Assembly (NCBI RefSeq): GCF_000010725.1
Contig: NC_013854.1
Span: 1,641,001 to 1,705,000, forward strand
Direction: 5' to 3'
DNA: 64,000 nucleotides
Source: Azospirillum sp. B510
GTDB taxonomy: Bacteria; Pseudomonadota; Alphaproteobacteria; Azospirillales; Azospirillaceae
Shown here piece by piece: positions 44,472 through 53,559 of the stretch. The first letter of the stretch is position 1; each line of letters begins with the position of its first letter. The notes below the pieces were generated by a model. That model was given only the letters and a program-made list of their open reading frames with translations. It made no database searches and was not told the origin of the DNA. The position numbers and the translations under genes were made by a program.

Positions 44472-45815
44472 TCAGTCCTTCAGCCAACCGTCCAGGTCGG
44501 AAAGCGCGCGGCGGGTGTAGGCCAGCTTGCGGTCGCGCCCGCGGATCTTGTCGTCCACCGGCGGGAACAGGCCGAAATTGACGTTCATCGGCTGGTAGGT
44601 CTCGGCCTCGGCCCCGCCGGTGATGTGGCCGAGGATGGCGCCGAGCGCGGTGGTCATCGGCGGCGTGCTGATCTCCTGCCCGAGACGCTCGGCGGCGGCG
44701 AAGCGGCCGGCGAGCAGGCCGACCGCGGCACTCTCGACATAGCCCTCGCAGCCGGTGACCTGACCGGCGAAGCGCAGGCGCGGCAGCGACTTCAGCCGCA
44801 GGGCGCCATCCAGAATGCGCGGGCTGTTCAGGAAGGTGTTGCGGTGCATGCCGCCGAGCCGGGCGAACTCGGCGTTCTCCAAGCCGGGGATCATGCGGAA
44901 GATGCGCGCCTGTTCGGCATGGCGCAGCTTGGTCTGGAAACCGACGAGGTTGTAGAGCGTGCCCAGCGCATTGTCCTGGCGCAACTGGACCACGGCATAG
45001 GGACGGCGTTCCGGCTTGTGCGGGTTGGTCAGGCCGACCGGCTTCATCGGGCCGTAGCGCAGGGTGTCGACGCCGCGTTCCGCCATCACCTCGATCGGCA
45101 GGCAGCCTTCGAAGTAGGGGGTGTTCTTCTCCCACTCCTTGAAGTCGATCTTCTCGCCCTCGATCAGGGCGGCGATGAAGGCGCGGTACTCGTCCTTCTC
45201 GAAGGCGCAGTTGATGTAGTCCTTGCCGGTGCCGCCGGGGCCTGGCTTGTCATAGCGCGACTGGAACCACGCCTTCGACAGGTCGATGCTCTCCAGATAG
45301 ACGATGGGGGCGATGGCGTCGAAGAAGGCCAGCGAGTCCTCGCCGGTCTGGGAGCGCACCGCCTCCGCCAGGGCCGGGGAGGTGAGGGGGCCGGTGGCGA
45401 CGATGACGCTGTCCCACTCCTCCGGTGGCAGGCCGGCGACCTCGCCGCGCTCGATGGTGATCAGGGGATGGGTCGACACCGCCTCCGTCACCGAATCGGC
45501 GAAGCCGTCGCGGTCCATGGCCAGCGCGCCGCCGGCCGGCACCTTGTGCGCATCGGCGCAGCGCAGGATCAGCGAGCCGCAACGCCGCATCTCCTCATGC
45601 AGCAGACCGACCGCGTTGTACTCGGCATCGTCCGACCGGAAGGAGTTGGAGCAGACCAGTTCCGCCAGCTTTTCGGTGCTGTGCGCCTCGGTCTTGCGGA
45701 CGGGCCGCATCTCGTGCAGCACGACGGGGATGCCGCGCGAGGCGAGCTGCCAGGCGGCTTCGGACCCGGCGAGACCGCCGCCGATGACATGGACGGGGCG
45801 AAGGGTGTCGGTCAT
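44472..45815 (-). CDS. trmFO: Methylenetetrahydrofolate-tRNA-(uracil-5-)-methyltransferase TrmFO
   Basis: 447 residues. '[20 protein letters not shown]' is the FAD-binding N-terminus; '[20 protein letters not shown]', '[17 protein letters not shown]', '[20 protein letters not shown]' and '[12 protein letters not shown]' are diagnostic. It makes 5-methyluridine at position 54 of tRNAs with methylene-THF and FADH2. Only 7 bp separate it from the convergent fosA-like gene. Confidence 0.97.
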   Translation of the reverse strand: MTDTLRPVHVIGGGLAGSEAAWQLASRGIPVVLHEMRPVRKTEAHSTEKLAELVCSNSFRSDDAEYNAVGLLHEEMRRCGSLILRCADAHKVPAGGALAMDRDGFADSVTEAVSTHPLITIERGEVAGLPPEEWDSVIVATGPLTSPALAEAVRSQTGEDSLAFFDAIAPIVYLESIDLSKAWFQSRYDKPGPGGTGKDYINCAFEKDEYRAFIAALIEGEKIDFKEWEKNTPYFEGCLPIEVMAERGVDTLRYGPMKPVGLTNPHKPERRPYAVVQLRQDNALGTLYNLVGFQTKLRHAEQARIFRMIPGLENAEFARLGGMHRNTFLNSPRILDGALRLKSLPRLRFAGQVTGCEGYVESAAVGLLAGRFAAAERLGQEISTPPMTTALGAILGHITGGAEAETYQPMNVNFGLFPPVDDKIRGRDRKLAYTRRALSDLDGWLKD

Positions 45816-45927
45816 TGGACTTCCAGGACGCTGTGCGAAGAACTGACGGATCAGGGGCGGGTTATGGCGCTCCGCATCACGAAAATCCAGGATTCAGTGA
45901 GACGGGCCGGGGATCACCCGATCCCGG

Positions 45928-45954
45928 TCACCGGTTCCTTGCGGAAACCGGTGA
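45928..45954 (-). terminator. Hairpin between lysR and trmFO
   Basis: TCACCGGTT (45928-45936) pairs with AACCGGTGA (45946-45954), a perfect 9-bp stem downstream of the LysR gene. There is no clear T run on the minus strand, so a true terminator is uncertain. Confidence 0.3.
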
Positions 45955-45996
45955 TGGCCTTTTCCGCAGCGGTGAGTTCGATCGGCCCAATGCCCG

Positions 45997-46899
45997 TCAT
46001 CCGGCCAGCACCGCCCGCATGCGCGGGGCCATATGGTCGAGGAAAGCGCGGACACGGCGCGGCGCGCGATCGCGGCCGGTATAGACGGCGTGGATTTCCT
46101 CGGTATCGACCAGCGCATCCTCCAGCACCGCCACCAGCCGCCCCTCCCGCAGGTCGTCGCGGACATGATAGTCGGCCAGCCGCGCCAGCCCGAGCCCCAG
46201 CAGCGCCATATGGCGCACCGTCTCGCCATTGTTGGCCAGGATGCGGGTCGGCACTTCGCGGTCGACCAGACGTCCGCCTGATTTCAACGGCCAGACCGCG
46301 GCGGCGCGGCGGAAGTTGAAGCCCAGGCAATCATGCGCCTCCAGGTCGGCGGCGCTCATCGGCACGCCCCTGCGCTCCAGATAGGCGGGGGAGGCGACGA
46401 TCAGCCGCCGCACCACGCCCAGCCGCTGGGCCAGCAGCGCGGAATCGCTCAAGGGGCCGGCGCGGAAGGCGACATCGACGCGGGCGGCATAGAGGTCGAC
46501 CACCTCGTCGGTCATCGTAACGTCCAGCGTGATGCCGGGGTGGGCGTGCAGGAACTCGGGCAGCAGCGGCAGCAGGCAATGCTGGCCGAAGGGAACGGAG
46601 GCGTTGACGCGGATCAGGCCGGTCGGCGCGCGGGCGCCGCCGGCGACCTCCGCATCGAGCGCATCCAGCTCGCCAAGCAGGGCCGCCGCCCGTTCGCGGT
46701 ACAGGTCTCCCTCCACGGTCAGGCGCAGCTTGCGGGTCGACCGCTCGACCAGGCGGACGCCCAGCCGTTCCTCCAGCCGGCTGACCAGCTTCGCGGTGGA
46801 TGACGGCGTCATGCCGACGTCGCGGCCGGTGGCGCTGAAGCTGCCTTGGGCGGCAACCCTCAGGAAAACACGCATTTCCCAGGCGCGTGGATCGCTCAC
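45997..46899 (-). CDS. LysR-type transcriptional regulator
   Basis: 300 residues. N-terminal HTH with 'FLRVAAQGSFSATGRDVGMT' and 'SRLEERLGVRLVERSTRKLR', then a periplasmic-binding-like effector domain with 'GLIRVNASVPFGQHCLLPLL'. The form is that of the group near AaeR/DsdC-like drug-efflux regulators. It is divergent from an MFS gene and probably controls it. The inducer is unknown. Confidence 0.93.
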   Translation of the reverse strand: MSDPRAWEMRVFLRVAAQGSFSATGRDVGMTPSSTAKLVSRLEERLGVRLVERSTRKLRLTVEGDLYRERAAALLGELDALDAEVAGGARAPTGLIRVNASVPFGQHCLLPLLPEFLHAHPGITLDVTMTDEVVDLYAARVDVAFRAGPLSDSALLAQRLGVVRRLIVASPAYLERRGVPMSAADLEAHDCLGFNFRRAAAVWPLKSGGRLVDREVPTRILANNGETVRHMALLGLGLARLADYHVRDDLREGRLVAVLEDALVDTEEIHAVYTGRDRAPRRVRAFLDHMAPRMRAVLAG

Positions 46900-46919
46900 C
46901 TCGTCCTCTCCGTTCCAGT

Positions 46920-46938
46920 CTTGTCGCTGAATGACAAG
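46920..46938. promoter_or_regulatory. Palindrome, probable LysR operator
   Basis: CTTGTC and GACAAG form perfect 6-bp arms around the 7-bp spacer GCTGAAT in the 132-bp gap between the divergent LysR and MFS genes. Confidence 0.45.
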
Positions 46939-47031
46939 ATCATGCGAATGTCCCAGGCATTCCCGTTCCAGACTTTATGGCGCACATCGTCCTCCCAGCA
47001 CAGTCCTTTCCCTGGAACGGAGCGTTTCCAA

Positions 47032-48213
47032 ATGCCTCTCGCACTGCTGGCGCTGGCGATCAGCGCCTACGCGATCGGGACGACGGAGTTCGTCATCGTC
47101 GGCCTGCTTCCCACCGTCGCCGGCGATCTGAATGTCAGCCTGCCGATGGCGGGCCTGGTGGTCAGCGTCTATGCGCTGGGCGTCACCATCGGCGCGCCGG
47201 TTTTGACCGCGCTGACCGGCGGGGTTCCGCGCAAGCCCCTTCTGCTGGGATTGATGGGCATGTTCGTCGCCGGCAATCTGCTGGCCGGCATCAGCCCCAA
47301 TTACGAGACGCTTCTGGTCGCGCGGGTGCTGAGCGCCTTCGCCCATGGCGTCTTCTTTTCGGTCGGTTCGACCATCGCCGCCGATCTGGTGCCGGAGGAT
47401 CGGCGCGCCTCCGCCATCGCCATGATGTTTTCCGGCCTGACCATCGCCATCGTCACCGGCGTGCCGTTGGGCACCTGGATCGGCCAGACCTTCGGCTGGC
47501 GCTCCACCTTCCTGGCGGTGTCGGCGCTTGGCGTCATCGGCGGGCTCGGTGTCGCGGTCCTGGTGCCGGCACGGCTCAGCCAGCCGGCCGCCGCCGGGCT
47601 GGGCGCACAGGTGGGGGTGCTGGCGAAGCCCAGGCTGCTGCTGGCCTTCGCGATCACCGCGCTCGGCTATGGCGGCACCTTCGTCGCCTTCACCTTCCTG
47701 GCGCCGATCCTGGAGACGATCACCGGATTCTCCAACTCCACCGTCAGTCTGGTGCTGGTGCTCTATGGTGCCGCCATCGCCGTCGGCAACATCGTCGGCG
47801 GCCGGCTCGCCAACCGTCGACCGGTCCGGGCGCTGGCCTGGCTGTTCGCCTTGCAGGCGCTCGTCCTGGTCGTCTTCACCTTCACCGCCGACGCCAAGAT
47901 CCCGGCGCTGGTCACGTTGGCCGGCATGGGCGCGCTGGCCTTCGCCAATGTTCCGGGTTTGCAGCTCTATGTCGTCCAACTGGCGCAACGCCATGCGCCG
48001 GGAGCGGTCGATGTCGCCTCTGCCTTGAACATCGCCGCCTTCAACCTTGGGATCGCGGCGGGCGCCTTCTTCGGTGGGCAGGTGGTGTCCTCCCCGCTCG
48101 GTCTCGGCGCGACCCCCTGGGTCGGCGGGCTGTTCGTGCTGGGCGGCCTGATCCTGACCCTGGCCAGCGGCGCGCTGGACCGGCGGGAACGGAGGGGACT
48201 GGCCGCCGGCTAG
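47032..48213 (+). CDS. MFS efflux transporter (AraJ-like, DHA1)
   Basis: 393 residues from the ATG at 47032 with CGGAG upstream. Starts 'MPLALLALAISAYAIGTTEF' and continues 'VIVGLLPTVAGDL', the typical AraJ/NepI/YdhP N-terminus, with twelve hydrophobic segments. Its place opposite a LysR regulator suggests inducible efflux of a small molecule. It overlaps the convergent methyltransferase gene by 4 bp. Confidence 0.93.
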   Translation: MPLALLALAISAYAIGTTEFVIVGLLPTVAGDLNVSLPMAGLVVSVYALGVTIGAPVLTALTGGVPRKPLLLGLMGMFVAGNLLAGISPNYETLLVARVLSAFAHGVFFSVGSTIAADLVPEDRRASAIAMMFSGLTIAIVTGVPLGTWIGQTFGWRSTFLAVSALGVIGGLGVAVLVPARLSQPAAAGLGAQVGVLAKPRLLLAFAITALGYGGTFVAFTFLAPILETITGFSNSTVSLVLVLYGAAIAVGNIVGGRLANRRPVRALAWLFALQALVLVVFTFTADAKIPALVTLAGMGALAFANVPGLQLYVVQLAQRHAPGAVDVASALNIAAFNLGIAAGAFFGGQVVSSPLGLGATPWVGGLFVLGGLILTLASGALDRRERRGLAAG

Positions 48214-48974
48214 ACCGGGTCGGCCTCCAGCGTCAGCGTGTCGAGCAGGAAGCTGCCGTCGTCGGTGATGTCGAAATGGCTGCGGACCTCGGCCGACGCG
48301 GCACGCTGGAGCGAGCGGATGGTCTGGGCATGGAGGTCCGGCGTGCGGGTGCGGGCGGTCCAGACCGGGAATTCCATCCGCAGGCGGCGCGGGGTCAGCG
48401 ATCGCACCGCGAACCCGGCGCGGGCCAATGCCGCCATCCATTCCGCCGCCGTATAGTTGCGGACGTGGGACGGATCGCGCAGCACCTCCACCACCTGGAG
48501 ATGGGTGTCCAGCATGGCGGGGGCAGGGGCGATGCAATCGATGAAGACGGCCGTGCCGCCGGGCGCCAGAACCCGCCGCGCTTCGCGCAGTCCGGCTTCG
48601 AAATCCCGCCAGTGATGGGCGGTGAAACGGCAGAGCAGGATGTCGAAGCGGCCATCCTCGAAGGGCAGCCGTTCGGCCGGAGCCTGCCGGGTGGCGATGT
48701 TGGTCAGGCCGCGTTCCGCCGCGTTGCGGGCGACCGCCTCCAGCATCTCCGGCGTCAGGTCCACCGCCACGACCTCCGCCACATGGGGGGCGGCGCGGTA
48801 GCTGACATGGCCGCCACCGCAGCCCAAATCCAGCACGCGGGCATCGGAGCGGCCGCGCAGCCCCTGTTCGATCTGGTCGAGGTCGGCGCCCCCGGCATGG
48901 ACGGCGCTGGTGACATAGGCATCGGCGCGCGGGCCGTAATTATCGGCGACGACGCCATGATGGCTTCGGGTCAT
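48210..48974 (-). CDS. Class I SAM-dependent methyltransferase
   Basis: 254 residues from the ATG at 48974. Motif I 'DARVLDLGCGGGHVSYRAAP', 'VAVDLTPEMLEAVARNAAER' and 'GRFDILLCRFTAHHWRDFEA' are typical of UbiE/methyltransferase-11 proteins. The substrate is unknown. It is divergent from an XRE-family regulator. Confidence 0.92.
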   Translation of the reverse strand: MTRSHHGVVADNYGPRADAYVTSAVHAGGADLDQIEQGLRGRSDARVLDLGCGGGHVSYRAAPHVAEVVAVDLTPEMLEAVARNAAERGLTNIATRQAPAERLPFEDGRFDILLCRFTAHHWRDFEAGLREARRVLAPGGTAVFIDCIAPAPAMLDTHLQVVEVLRDPSHVRNYTAAEWMAALARAGFAVRSLTPRRLRMEFPVWTARTRTPDLHAQTIRSLQRAASAEVRSHFDITDDGSFLLDTLTLEADPV

Positions 48975-49037
48975 GGACTGGCTTTCCTGTGGCTTGAGGG
49001 CCGCCGTGTGGCGGACCGGACGAACGTGACGCCATCC

Positions 49038-49064
49038 ATAACCCGGTACAAGATGGGTGGTTAT
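49038..49064. promoter_or_regulatory. Possible operator in methyltransferase/XRE intergenic region
   Basis: ATAACC (49038-49043) and GGTTAT (49059-49064) form an inverted repeat in the 111-bp gap between the divergent genes. TAACCCGGTA and TATCCTGGTA form an imperfect direct repeat at the same place. Confidence 0.35.
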
Positions 49065-49085
49065 CCTGGTATAAAAACTGCCACC

Positions 49086-49946
49086 ATGATCCGCATACCC
49101 GCCTCCATCGATCCGGCCTCCACCGACCCGATTGTCGATCGCCGCCACCTGCTCGCCTCCTTTCTGCGCCGCCACCGCGAGCGGTTGACTCCAGCGGAAG
49201 TCGGCGTGCGAACCGGCTCCACCCGTCGCCGTACACCCGGCTTGCGGCGGGAGGAACTGGCGCAGCTCTGCGGCATCAGTCCAACTTGGTACACATGGCT
49301 GGAACAGGGGCGCGACGTCTCGGTCTCACCCGCAGCGCTGGCCCGTCTGGCAGAGGCGCTGCATCTGACCCCGGCCGAACGAACCTATCTGTTCGAACTG
49401 ACGCGCAAACGCGATCCGGACGCTCCGGCAACGGGGCGGGCGGACTGCCCAGCACCATCGCTGCTAGCCGCGTTGGCTGCTATGACCGCTCCAGCCTATC
49501 TCCTTGACCGGTCCTGGAACGCAGTCGGCTGGAATCCCCGGGCGGAACGACTGTTTTCCGGCTGGCTAGCCGGCGCCGAGAAGAATCTGCTGCGCTATGT
49601 CTTCCTCGATCCGTCGGCTCGAGATTTCATCCAGGATTGGGAGAATCGCGGTCGCAGGCTGGTGGCGGAGTTCCGCGCGGAAGCGGCCCGGTATCCTGAC
49701 GATGCGATACTCCAGCAGCTGGTCGACGGGTTGCGGCGGAGCAGCCCGCTGTTTGCCACGTTGTGGGAGGATCAGAGCGTTCTGGAGCGCGAGGGTGGCC
49801 TGCGCGGCTTCAATCATCCGCAGGATGGCGCGCTGACATTGGAACAGGTGACCCTGCGTCCCGGCGACCGATCTTCCTACACGTTGGTCATGCTGGTCGA
49901 ACCATCCGGGAATGAGAGCGCGGAGTTCCGCGAAGCAGGCCACTGA
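49086..49946 (+). CDS. XRE-family regulator with MmyB-like ligand-binding domain
   Basis: 286 residues from the ATG at 49086. HTH part 'RRTPGLRREELAQLCGISPT' then 'WYTWLEQGRDVSVSPAALAR'. The C-terminal MmyB-like domain has 'APAYLLDRSWNAVGWNPRAE' and 'LRGFNHPQDGALTLEQVTLR'. Such regulators often control the divergent gene, here the methyltransferase. The ligand may be a fatty acid or another small molecule, by analogy to MmyB-domain proteins. Confidence 0.92.
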   Translation: MIRIPASIDPASTDPIVDRRHLLASFLRRHRERLTPAEVGVRTGSTRRRTPGLRREELAQLCGISPTWYTWLEQGRDVSVSPAALARLAEALHLTPAERTYLFELTRKRDPDAPATGRADCPAPSLLAALAAMTAPAYLLDRSWNAVGWNPRAERLFSGWLAGAEKNLLRYVFLDPSARDFIQDWENRGRRLVAEFRAEAARYPDDAILQQLVDGLRRSSPLFATLWEDQSVLEREGGLRGFNHPQDGALTLEQVTLRPGDRSSYTLVMLVEPSGNESAEFREAGH

Positions 49947-50175
49947 CCGGGCGGTCCTTTCCGTTTGCGGCGATCACCGACGGCTAATGACCCTATTTTT
50001 GGAACTTTCTGTTGTCGCCCATTGCGTAAAAATGCGCGCGCATGTTTTCTTAATCCTATGATTGTGCTACTCTTGAGGTGATCGTCTTCCAGCTTGAAGG
50101 GGGGCTGGCGACCATTCGCATGAGTGACACGCACCGAGCTGGGCATCGACATAACACGAAATCAGGGGAAGACCT
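49947..50175. other. Intergenic, AT-richer promoter region of the RTX gene
   Basis: The 229 bp before the RTX gene are lower in GC than the neighbourhood and include TGCGCGCGCA near 50030-50045. I see no gene. The start codon at 50176 has AGGGGAAG before it. Confidence 0.4.
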
Positions 50176-51360
50176 ATGGCGCGCTTTGTCGCGGGTAGCA
50201 CATCTGCGGTTAACACTGACAATATCTACATATCAGATCTTCTATTTTCACAAATAACAAATACAACAAACAATTTTATTTCCGTGAACTACGGGGGTGG
50301 GGCAACCACCGAATTCTATGGAAATTTTGTATACAATTCAACGGGCTCCAGCGTGGTGGGAGGGACGATCACCGCCATACGCTCACTCTCGAACGGCACG
50401 CTGAGCTATACTATCGATGATTTGTCGATTCCAGCAACCACCTTCCTCGGATGGTTGTCCAGTTCCCGGAACGACACCGCACGCTCCACGATCTTGTCCG
50501 GTTCCGACATCATGTACGGATCGGATTTTAATGACACGATTCGGGGGTATTCGGGGAACGATACTATTTTTGGTGGTGGCGGGTCGGACCTGCTGGATGG
50601 CGGGGCTGGAAACAACTACATCGATGGTGGTTCTGGTGACGACACCGTCCAACGTCACTCGACCGCGGCGTCCAGCACCACCTTCAGCTATGGCGGGTCC
50701 GTCTATGTCTATGACTCGAACGGCTACGACCAACTGACCGGGGTTGAATACATTCGCTTTACGGACCGGACGGTCGCCACCTCCGGCGTTTCCGCGTTCG
50801 ACCCGATGTCTTATCTGGCGGCAAATTCCGACCTTGCGGCGGCGTTCGGCGCGAACAGGACGGCTGCGCTGAACCATTACCTGAACTCCGGCATCCGCGA
50901 ACGCCGGTCGGTGACATTCGACGCCGCAAGCTACCTTGCGGCCAACCAGGACCTCGCTGCGGCCTTCGGCGCGAACACCGAGGCGGCGACCCAGCATTAC
51001 ATCACCAACGGCAGGCTGGAGAATCGCAACACGACCTTCAATGCCATGAGTTATATCGCCGCGAATCCCGACCTCATCCAGGCCTTCGGGACCAACACCA
51101 CCGCTGCGGCGCTCCACTATGCAACTGTCGGGCGTCTGGAGAACCGCTCAGTCAACTTCAACGCAACGGCCTATTTGGCACGCTATTCCGATCTGCGCTC
51201 CGCGCTCGGCAGCCAGAATGAGGCCGCGGCCACCACCCACTACATCCTTTCGGGCTTCCGTGAGGGACGGTCGGGCGCTCCGCTGACCTCCACCACCACG
51301 CGCATCGCAGCGCCGTTCATGCCTAACGAGGCTTCACCGGCTCTGGCGGCAGCGGTGTAG
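50176..51360 (+). CDS. RTX-type calcium-binding secreted protein with four 40-residue repeats
   Basis: 394 residues. No N-terminal signal peptide, as expected for type I secretion. RTX nonapeptides lie at about 109-155 ('GSDFNDTIRGYSGNDTIFGG', 'GSDLLDGGAGNNYIDGGSGD'). From about 210 four tandem units of ~40 residues follow: 'FDPMSYLAANSDLAAAFGAN', 'FDAASYLAANQDLAAAFGAN', 'FNAMSYIAANPDLIQAFGTN' and 'FNATAYLARYSDLRSALGSQ', each with 'HY' and 'R' at fixed places. This repeat is found in other secreted Rhodospirillales proteins. The first half is Asn/Thr-rich with low-GC codons. Binding partner and enzyme activity are unknown; no transport genes are near. Confidence 0.85.
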   Translation: MARFVAGSTSAVNTDNIYISDLLFSQITNTTNNFISVNYGGGATTEFYGNFVYNSTGSSVVGGTITAIRSLSNGTLSYTIDDLSIPATTFLGWLSSSRNDTARSTILSGSDIMYGSDFNDTIRGYSGNDTIFGGGGSDLLDGGAGNNYIDGGSGDDTVQRHSTAASSTTFSYGGSVYVYDSNGYDQLTGVEYIRFTDRTVATSGVSAFDPMSYLAANSDLAAAFGANRTAALNHYLNSGIRERRSVTFDAASYLAANQDLAAAFGANTEAATQHYITNGRLENRNTTFNAMSYIAANPDLIQAFGTNTTAAALHYATVGRLENRSVNFNATAYLARYSDLRSALGSQNEAAATTHYILSGFREGRSGAPLTSTTTRIAAPFMPNEASPALAAAV

Positions 51361-51786
51361 GGGCGCGGACATAGACCAGACGGGCGGTCTTGCATTCTCC
51401 AGAATGTCGATCCGCCGGGGGGCCGCCCGTCACTACCGCCAGCGCATCGTGCCGGACGATGCCATTGACTCGATTCCGCGCCTAGAAAACGCGACCCCCC
51501 CAAAGGGCAGGTCATGATTTCGGCTATCCGGAAACAGGAAATTTGGCTGGGGCGCCAGGATTCTGCCCCAGTTTCATTAACCACTGACACGGCCTAGCGT
51601 TTGACCCACTCCATCCCGCTGCTGGGGAGGGAATTGTAGCGGAGAAATGTAGCAGAGCGTACAGCGACTGTTGTAACGGCGCAGGCCGCAGCGCCATGGA
51701 GTTATTGGTGTAGGGCTTCATCTTCTTGCAACACTTACCTCCAATTTGTATTCTCCTGATGTCCTAAATATTGCAGGTGGTACATC
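51361..51786. other. Non-coding region with island left boundary
   Basis: No gene is visible in these 426 bp. The stretch holds the left attachment site (51543-51563) and, to its right, three short near-direct repeats TGTAGCGGAG (51635), TGTAGCAGAG (51648) and TGTAACGGCG (51672). Confidence 0.7.
51543..51563 (-). repeat. attL: duplicated 3' end of tRNA-Gln
   Basis: 21 bp identical to 58276-58296, i.e. the last bases of the T arm, the acceptor strand and CCA of tRNA-Gln. With one mismatch the match extends 5 bp to the left (51538). The rest of the tRNA is absent here, so this is an attachment site and not a second tRNA gene. Confidence 0.9.
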
Positions 51787-52449
51787 GTGGTAGACCTTCT
51801 GGTGGGGAATCCTCCTTACGCAGGGCAAGTGAAGCCGGTTAAGCTCCCTGCCCACCTCCAAAAACTGGTCGACCTCCTGCCTTTGAATGTGCCAGTCCAC
51901 CGCTTGGCCGTTGCAGAAGCCTACGGCAAATCTAATTATGCCCGCCGCATCCGTAAGATCGTGGCCGAATACGGTTGGGTGATTGACCGAGAGCGCCGGG
52001 GAAATGGCTCGAATGATGATTGGTATATTCGCCGTTCGGAAGGCCCGGTGCGTCCTGCGTTCATCCGCCGCGAGGTGGCGCCCAAGGTTCGCAAGGTTAT
52101 CTACGATCGAGACGAGTGGGTCTGCCAAATGTGCGGCGTCGATGTCGGGGTAGAACAGGATCTCACGAAAGCTCAATGCGACCACAAGGTTCCTGCCGAG
52201 CGGGGTGGCCCGTCCACTCCCGTTAATCTCCAAACGCTCTGCCTTCAATGCAATCTGAAGAAGCGGCAGGCCTGCAAGCACTGTGATCTGCCGTCTTGCG
52301 ATCACTGTCCCTATGCGTTTCCCAGAAACTTCGAGAACTTGCTGGTTCTTCGACTTCCGAAGGATACTGCGAAGAAGCTGGCGGAGTTGGCAGATATCCA
52401 AGGAGTTCCGCCAGCAACCATTGTTACGCGGCTGATCGAGCAGTCATAA
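51787..52449 (+). CDS. HNH endonuclease, probable restriction partner of the adjacent methyltransferase
   Basis: 220 residues from a GTG at 51787 with AGGTGG before it. The N-terminal third resembles a winged helix ('VDLLPLNVPVHRLAVAEAYG', 'RRIRKIVAEYGWVIDRERRG'). The central HNH domain (about 105-165) has 'VCQMCG', 'AQCDHKVPAERGG' with the catalytic DH, 'VNLQTLCLQCNLKK' with N and the second CxxC. A further cysteine cluster 'CKHCDLPSCDHC' follows. The C-terminus 'RLPKDTAKKLAELADIQGVP' looks like a ribbon-helix-helix. Inference from the convergent cytosine methyltransferase (26-bp overlap): the nuclease of a type II-like system. Regulation or solitary function cannot be excluded. Codon use is less GC-rich than in the flanks. 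Confidence 0.78.
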   Translation: MVDLLVGNPPYAGQVKPVKLPAHLQKLVDLLPLNVPVHRLAVAEAYGKSNYARRIRKIVAEYGWVIDRERRGNGSNDDWYIRRSEGPVRPAFIRREVAPKVRKVIYDRDEWVCQMCGVDVGVEQDLTKAQCDHKVPAERGGPSTPVNLQTLCLQCNLKKRQACKHCDLPSCDHCPYAFPRNFENLLVLRLPKDTAKKLAELADIQGVPPATIVTRLIEQS

Positions 52450-53530
52450 CGTCGGTTTCGAACATGAGGGCAAGAACCGTTTCAGCTATTCGGCGAGCAA
52501 GCAGAACCGGGACGGCATTTCCGATCTGCTTTGCCGCCTGATAGTTGCTCCCGGCGAACTTGAAGTCGTCGGGGAATGTCTGAAGACGGGCACCTTCTCG
52601 TACCGTGATGGAGCGGTGGGCCTGCGGGTGAAGGTATCGACCCTTTTCGGGCTTGAGGAATTCAGTCCGGATAGTAAGTGCTGGTTGATCCCAAAGCAGC
52701 CTGCCCATTAGGTCGGCGCTGCCTCCGCTCTTTGGGTTCTTATTCTTCCAGCATGGTAGCTGGATTTCATCGGGGATGTTTTTCCGGTTGCCGCCGGGCG
52801 GGATTGCCTTGTATCGGCGGATGGACAATTCCGAGGCGTTTCGGAAATCATGACGATTGATATTGTTCGGTTCCAGCGGTAAATCGCCAATGGCATCCCT
52901 GACAGTCCGCCAAACCGGCTGCCCAAGAAGGTTCAGCTTTTGCTGGTGAGTAGGCATCGGGAGACGGGGCTTGCCGACACGACTGCCGATGATTATCGCC
53001 CTCTGTCGCTTCTGCGGCACGCCGAAATCGGCAGCGTGCAACACTGCATGGGCGAGTTGGTATCCAAGTCGAGCTGCTTCCCGTTGGATGCCTTCCCAGG
53101 CGAAATGCTTGAAGAAGTCCGGGACGTTCTCCACCACAAAGAGCTTGGGCTGGGCCTGTTCAACGCATCGCATGTACTCCGCCCACAGCCCGTTGCCTTC
53201 ATAACTCTTTTCGGTTGGCAGGCCATGAGTCTGTTTGCCGAGTCGGCTGAAGCCCTGGCAGGGAGGACCACCAATCACGACATCGGCCGCTGGAAAGCTC
53301 TCAATCTGCCGAATGTCCCCACAGATAATATGGTCTCCGAAGTTGAGCCGGTAGGTTTCAGCAGCGTGGCGGTCGTCGTCAATGGCGAAGACCGGGCGGA
53401 AACCAGCTTGTACAAACCCGAGCGTCAAGCCCCCCGCCCCGCAGAACAGGTCGATTAGTTTGGGGGGCGTTCCCGAGTCGGCTGTGGGCAGAGACGCCGA
53501 GTTGGCAGTTTTGAGGCTCATTTCATCCAT
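52424..53530 (-). CDS. DNA (cytosine-5-)-methyltransferase (Dcm-like)
   Basis: About 368 residues from the ATG at 53530; in-frame ATGs at 53551 and 53521 are alternatives. C5-methylase motifs in order: I 'LIDLFCGAGGLTLGFVQAGF', IV 'VVIGGPPCQGFSRLG' with the catalytic cysteine, VI 'LFVVENVPDF', VIII 'GVPQKRQRAIIIGSR', IX 'HRSITVREGARLQTFPDDF', X 'AAKQIGNAVPVLLAR'. A target-recognition region of ~100 residues lies between VIII and IX. It methylates cytosine in DNA; the site is unknown. It is divergent from vsr and overlaps the HNH gene tail to tail. Confidence 0.94.
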   Translation of the reverse strand: MDEMSLKTANSASLPTADSGTPPKLIDLFCGAGGLTLGFVQAGFRPVFAIDDDRHAAETYRLNFGDHIICGDIRQIESFPAADVVIGGPPCQGFSRLGKQTHGLPTEKSYEGNGLWAEYMRCVEQAQPKLFVVENVPDFFKHFAWEGIQREAARLGYQLAHAVLHAADFGVPQKRQRAIIIGSRVGKPRLPMPTHQQKLNLLGQPVWRTVRDAIGDLPLEPNNINRHDFRNASELSIRRYKAIPPGGNRKNIPDEIQLPCWKNKNPKSGGSADLMGRLLWDQPALTIRTEFLKPEKGRYLHPQAHRSITVREGARLQTFPDDFKFAGSNYQAAKQIGNAVPVLLARRIAETVLALMFETDVMTARSAA

Positions 53531-53559
53531 GCAAATCGCCGTTGCGCACACAATCTAAT

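Noticed and set aside
50802-51290. Periodic 120-bp repeats considered as CRISPR
   Set aside because: The period follows an open reading frame with conserved protein repeats, DNA copies are diverged, and there are no identical direct repeats with spacers or cas genes.
51543-51563. Possible second tRNA-Gln
   Set aside because: Only the 3' terminal part is present; no D arm, anticodon arm or 5' acceptor strand. It is an attachment site.
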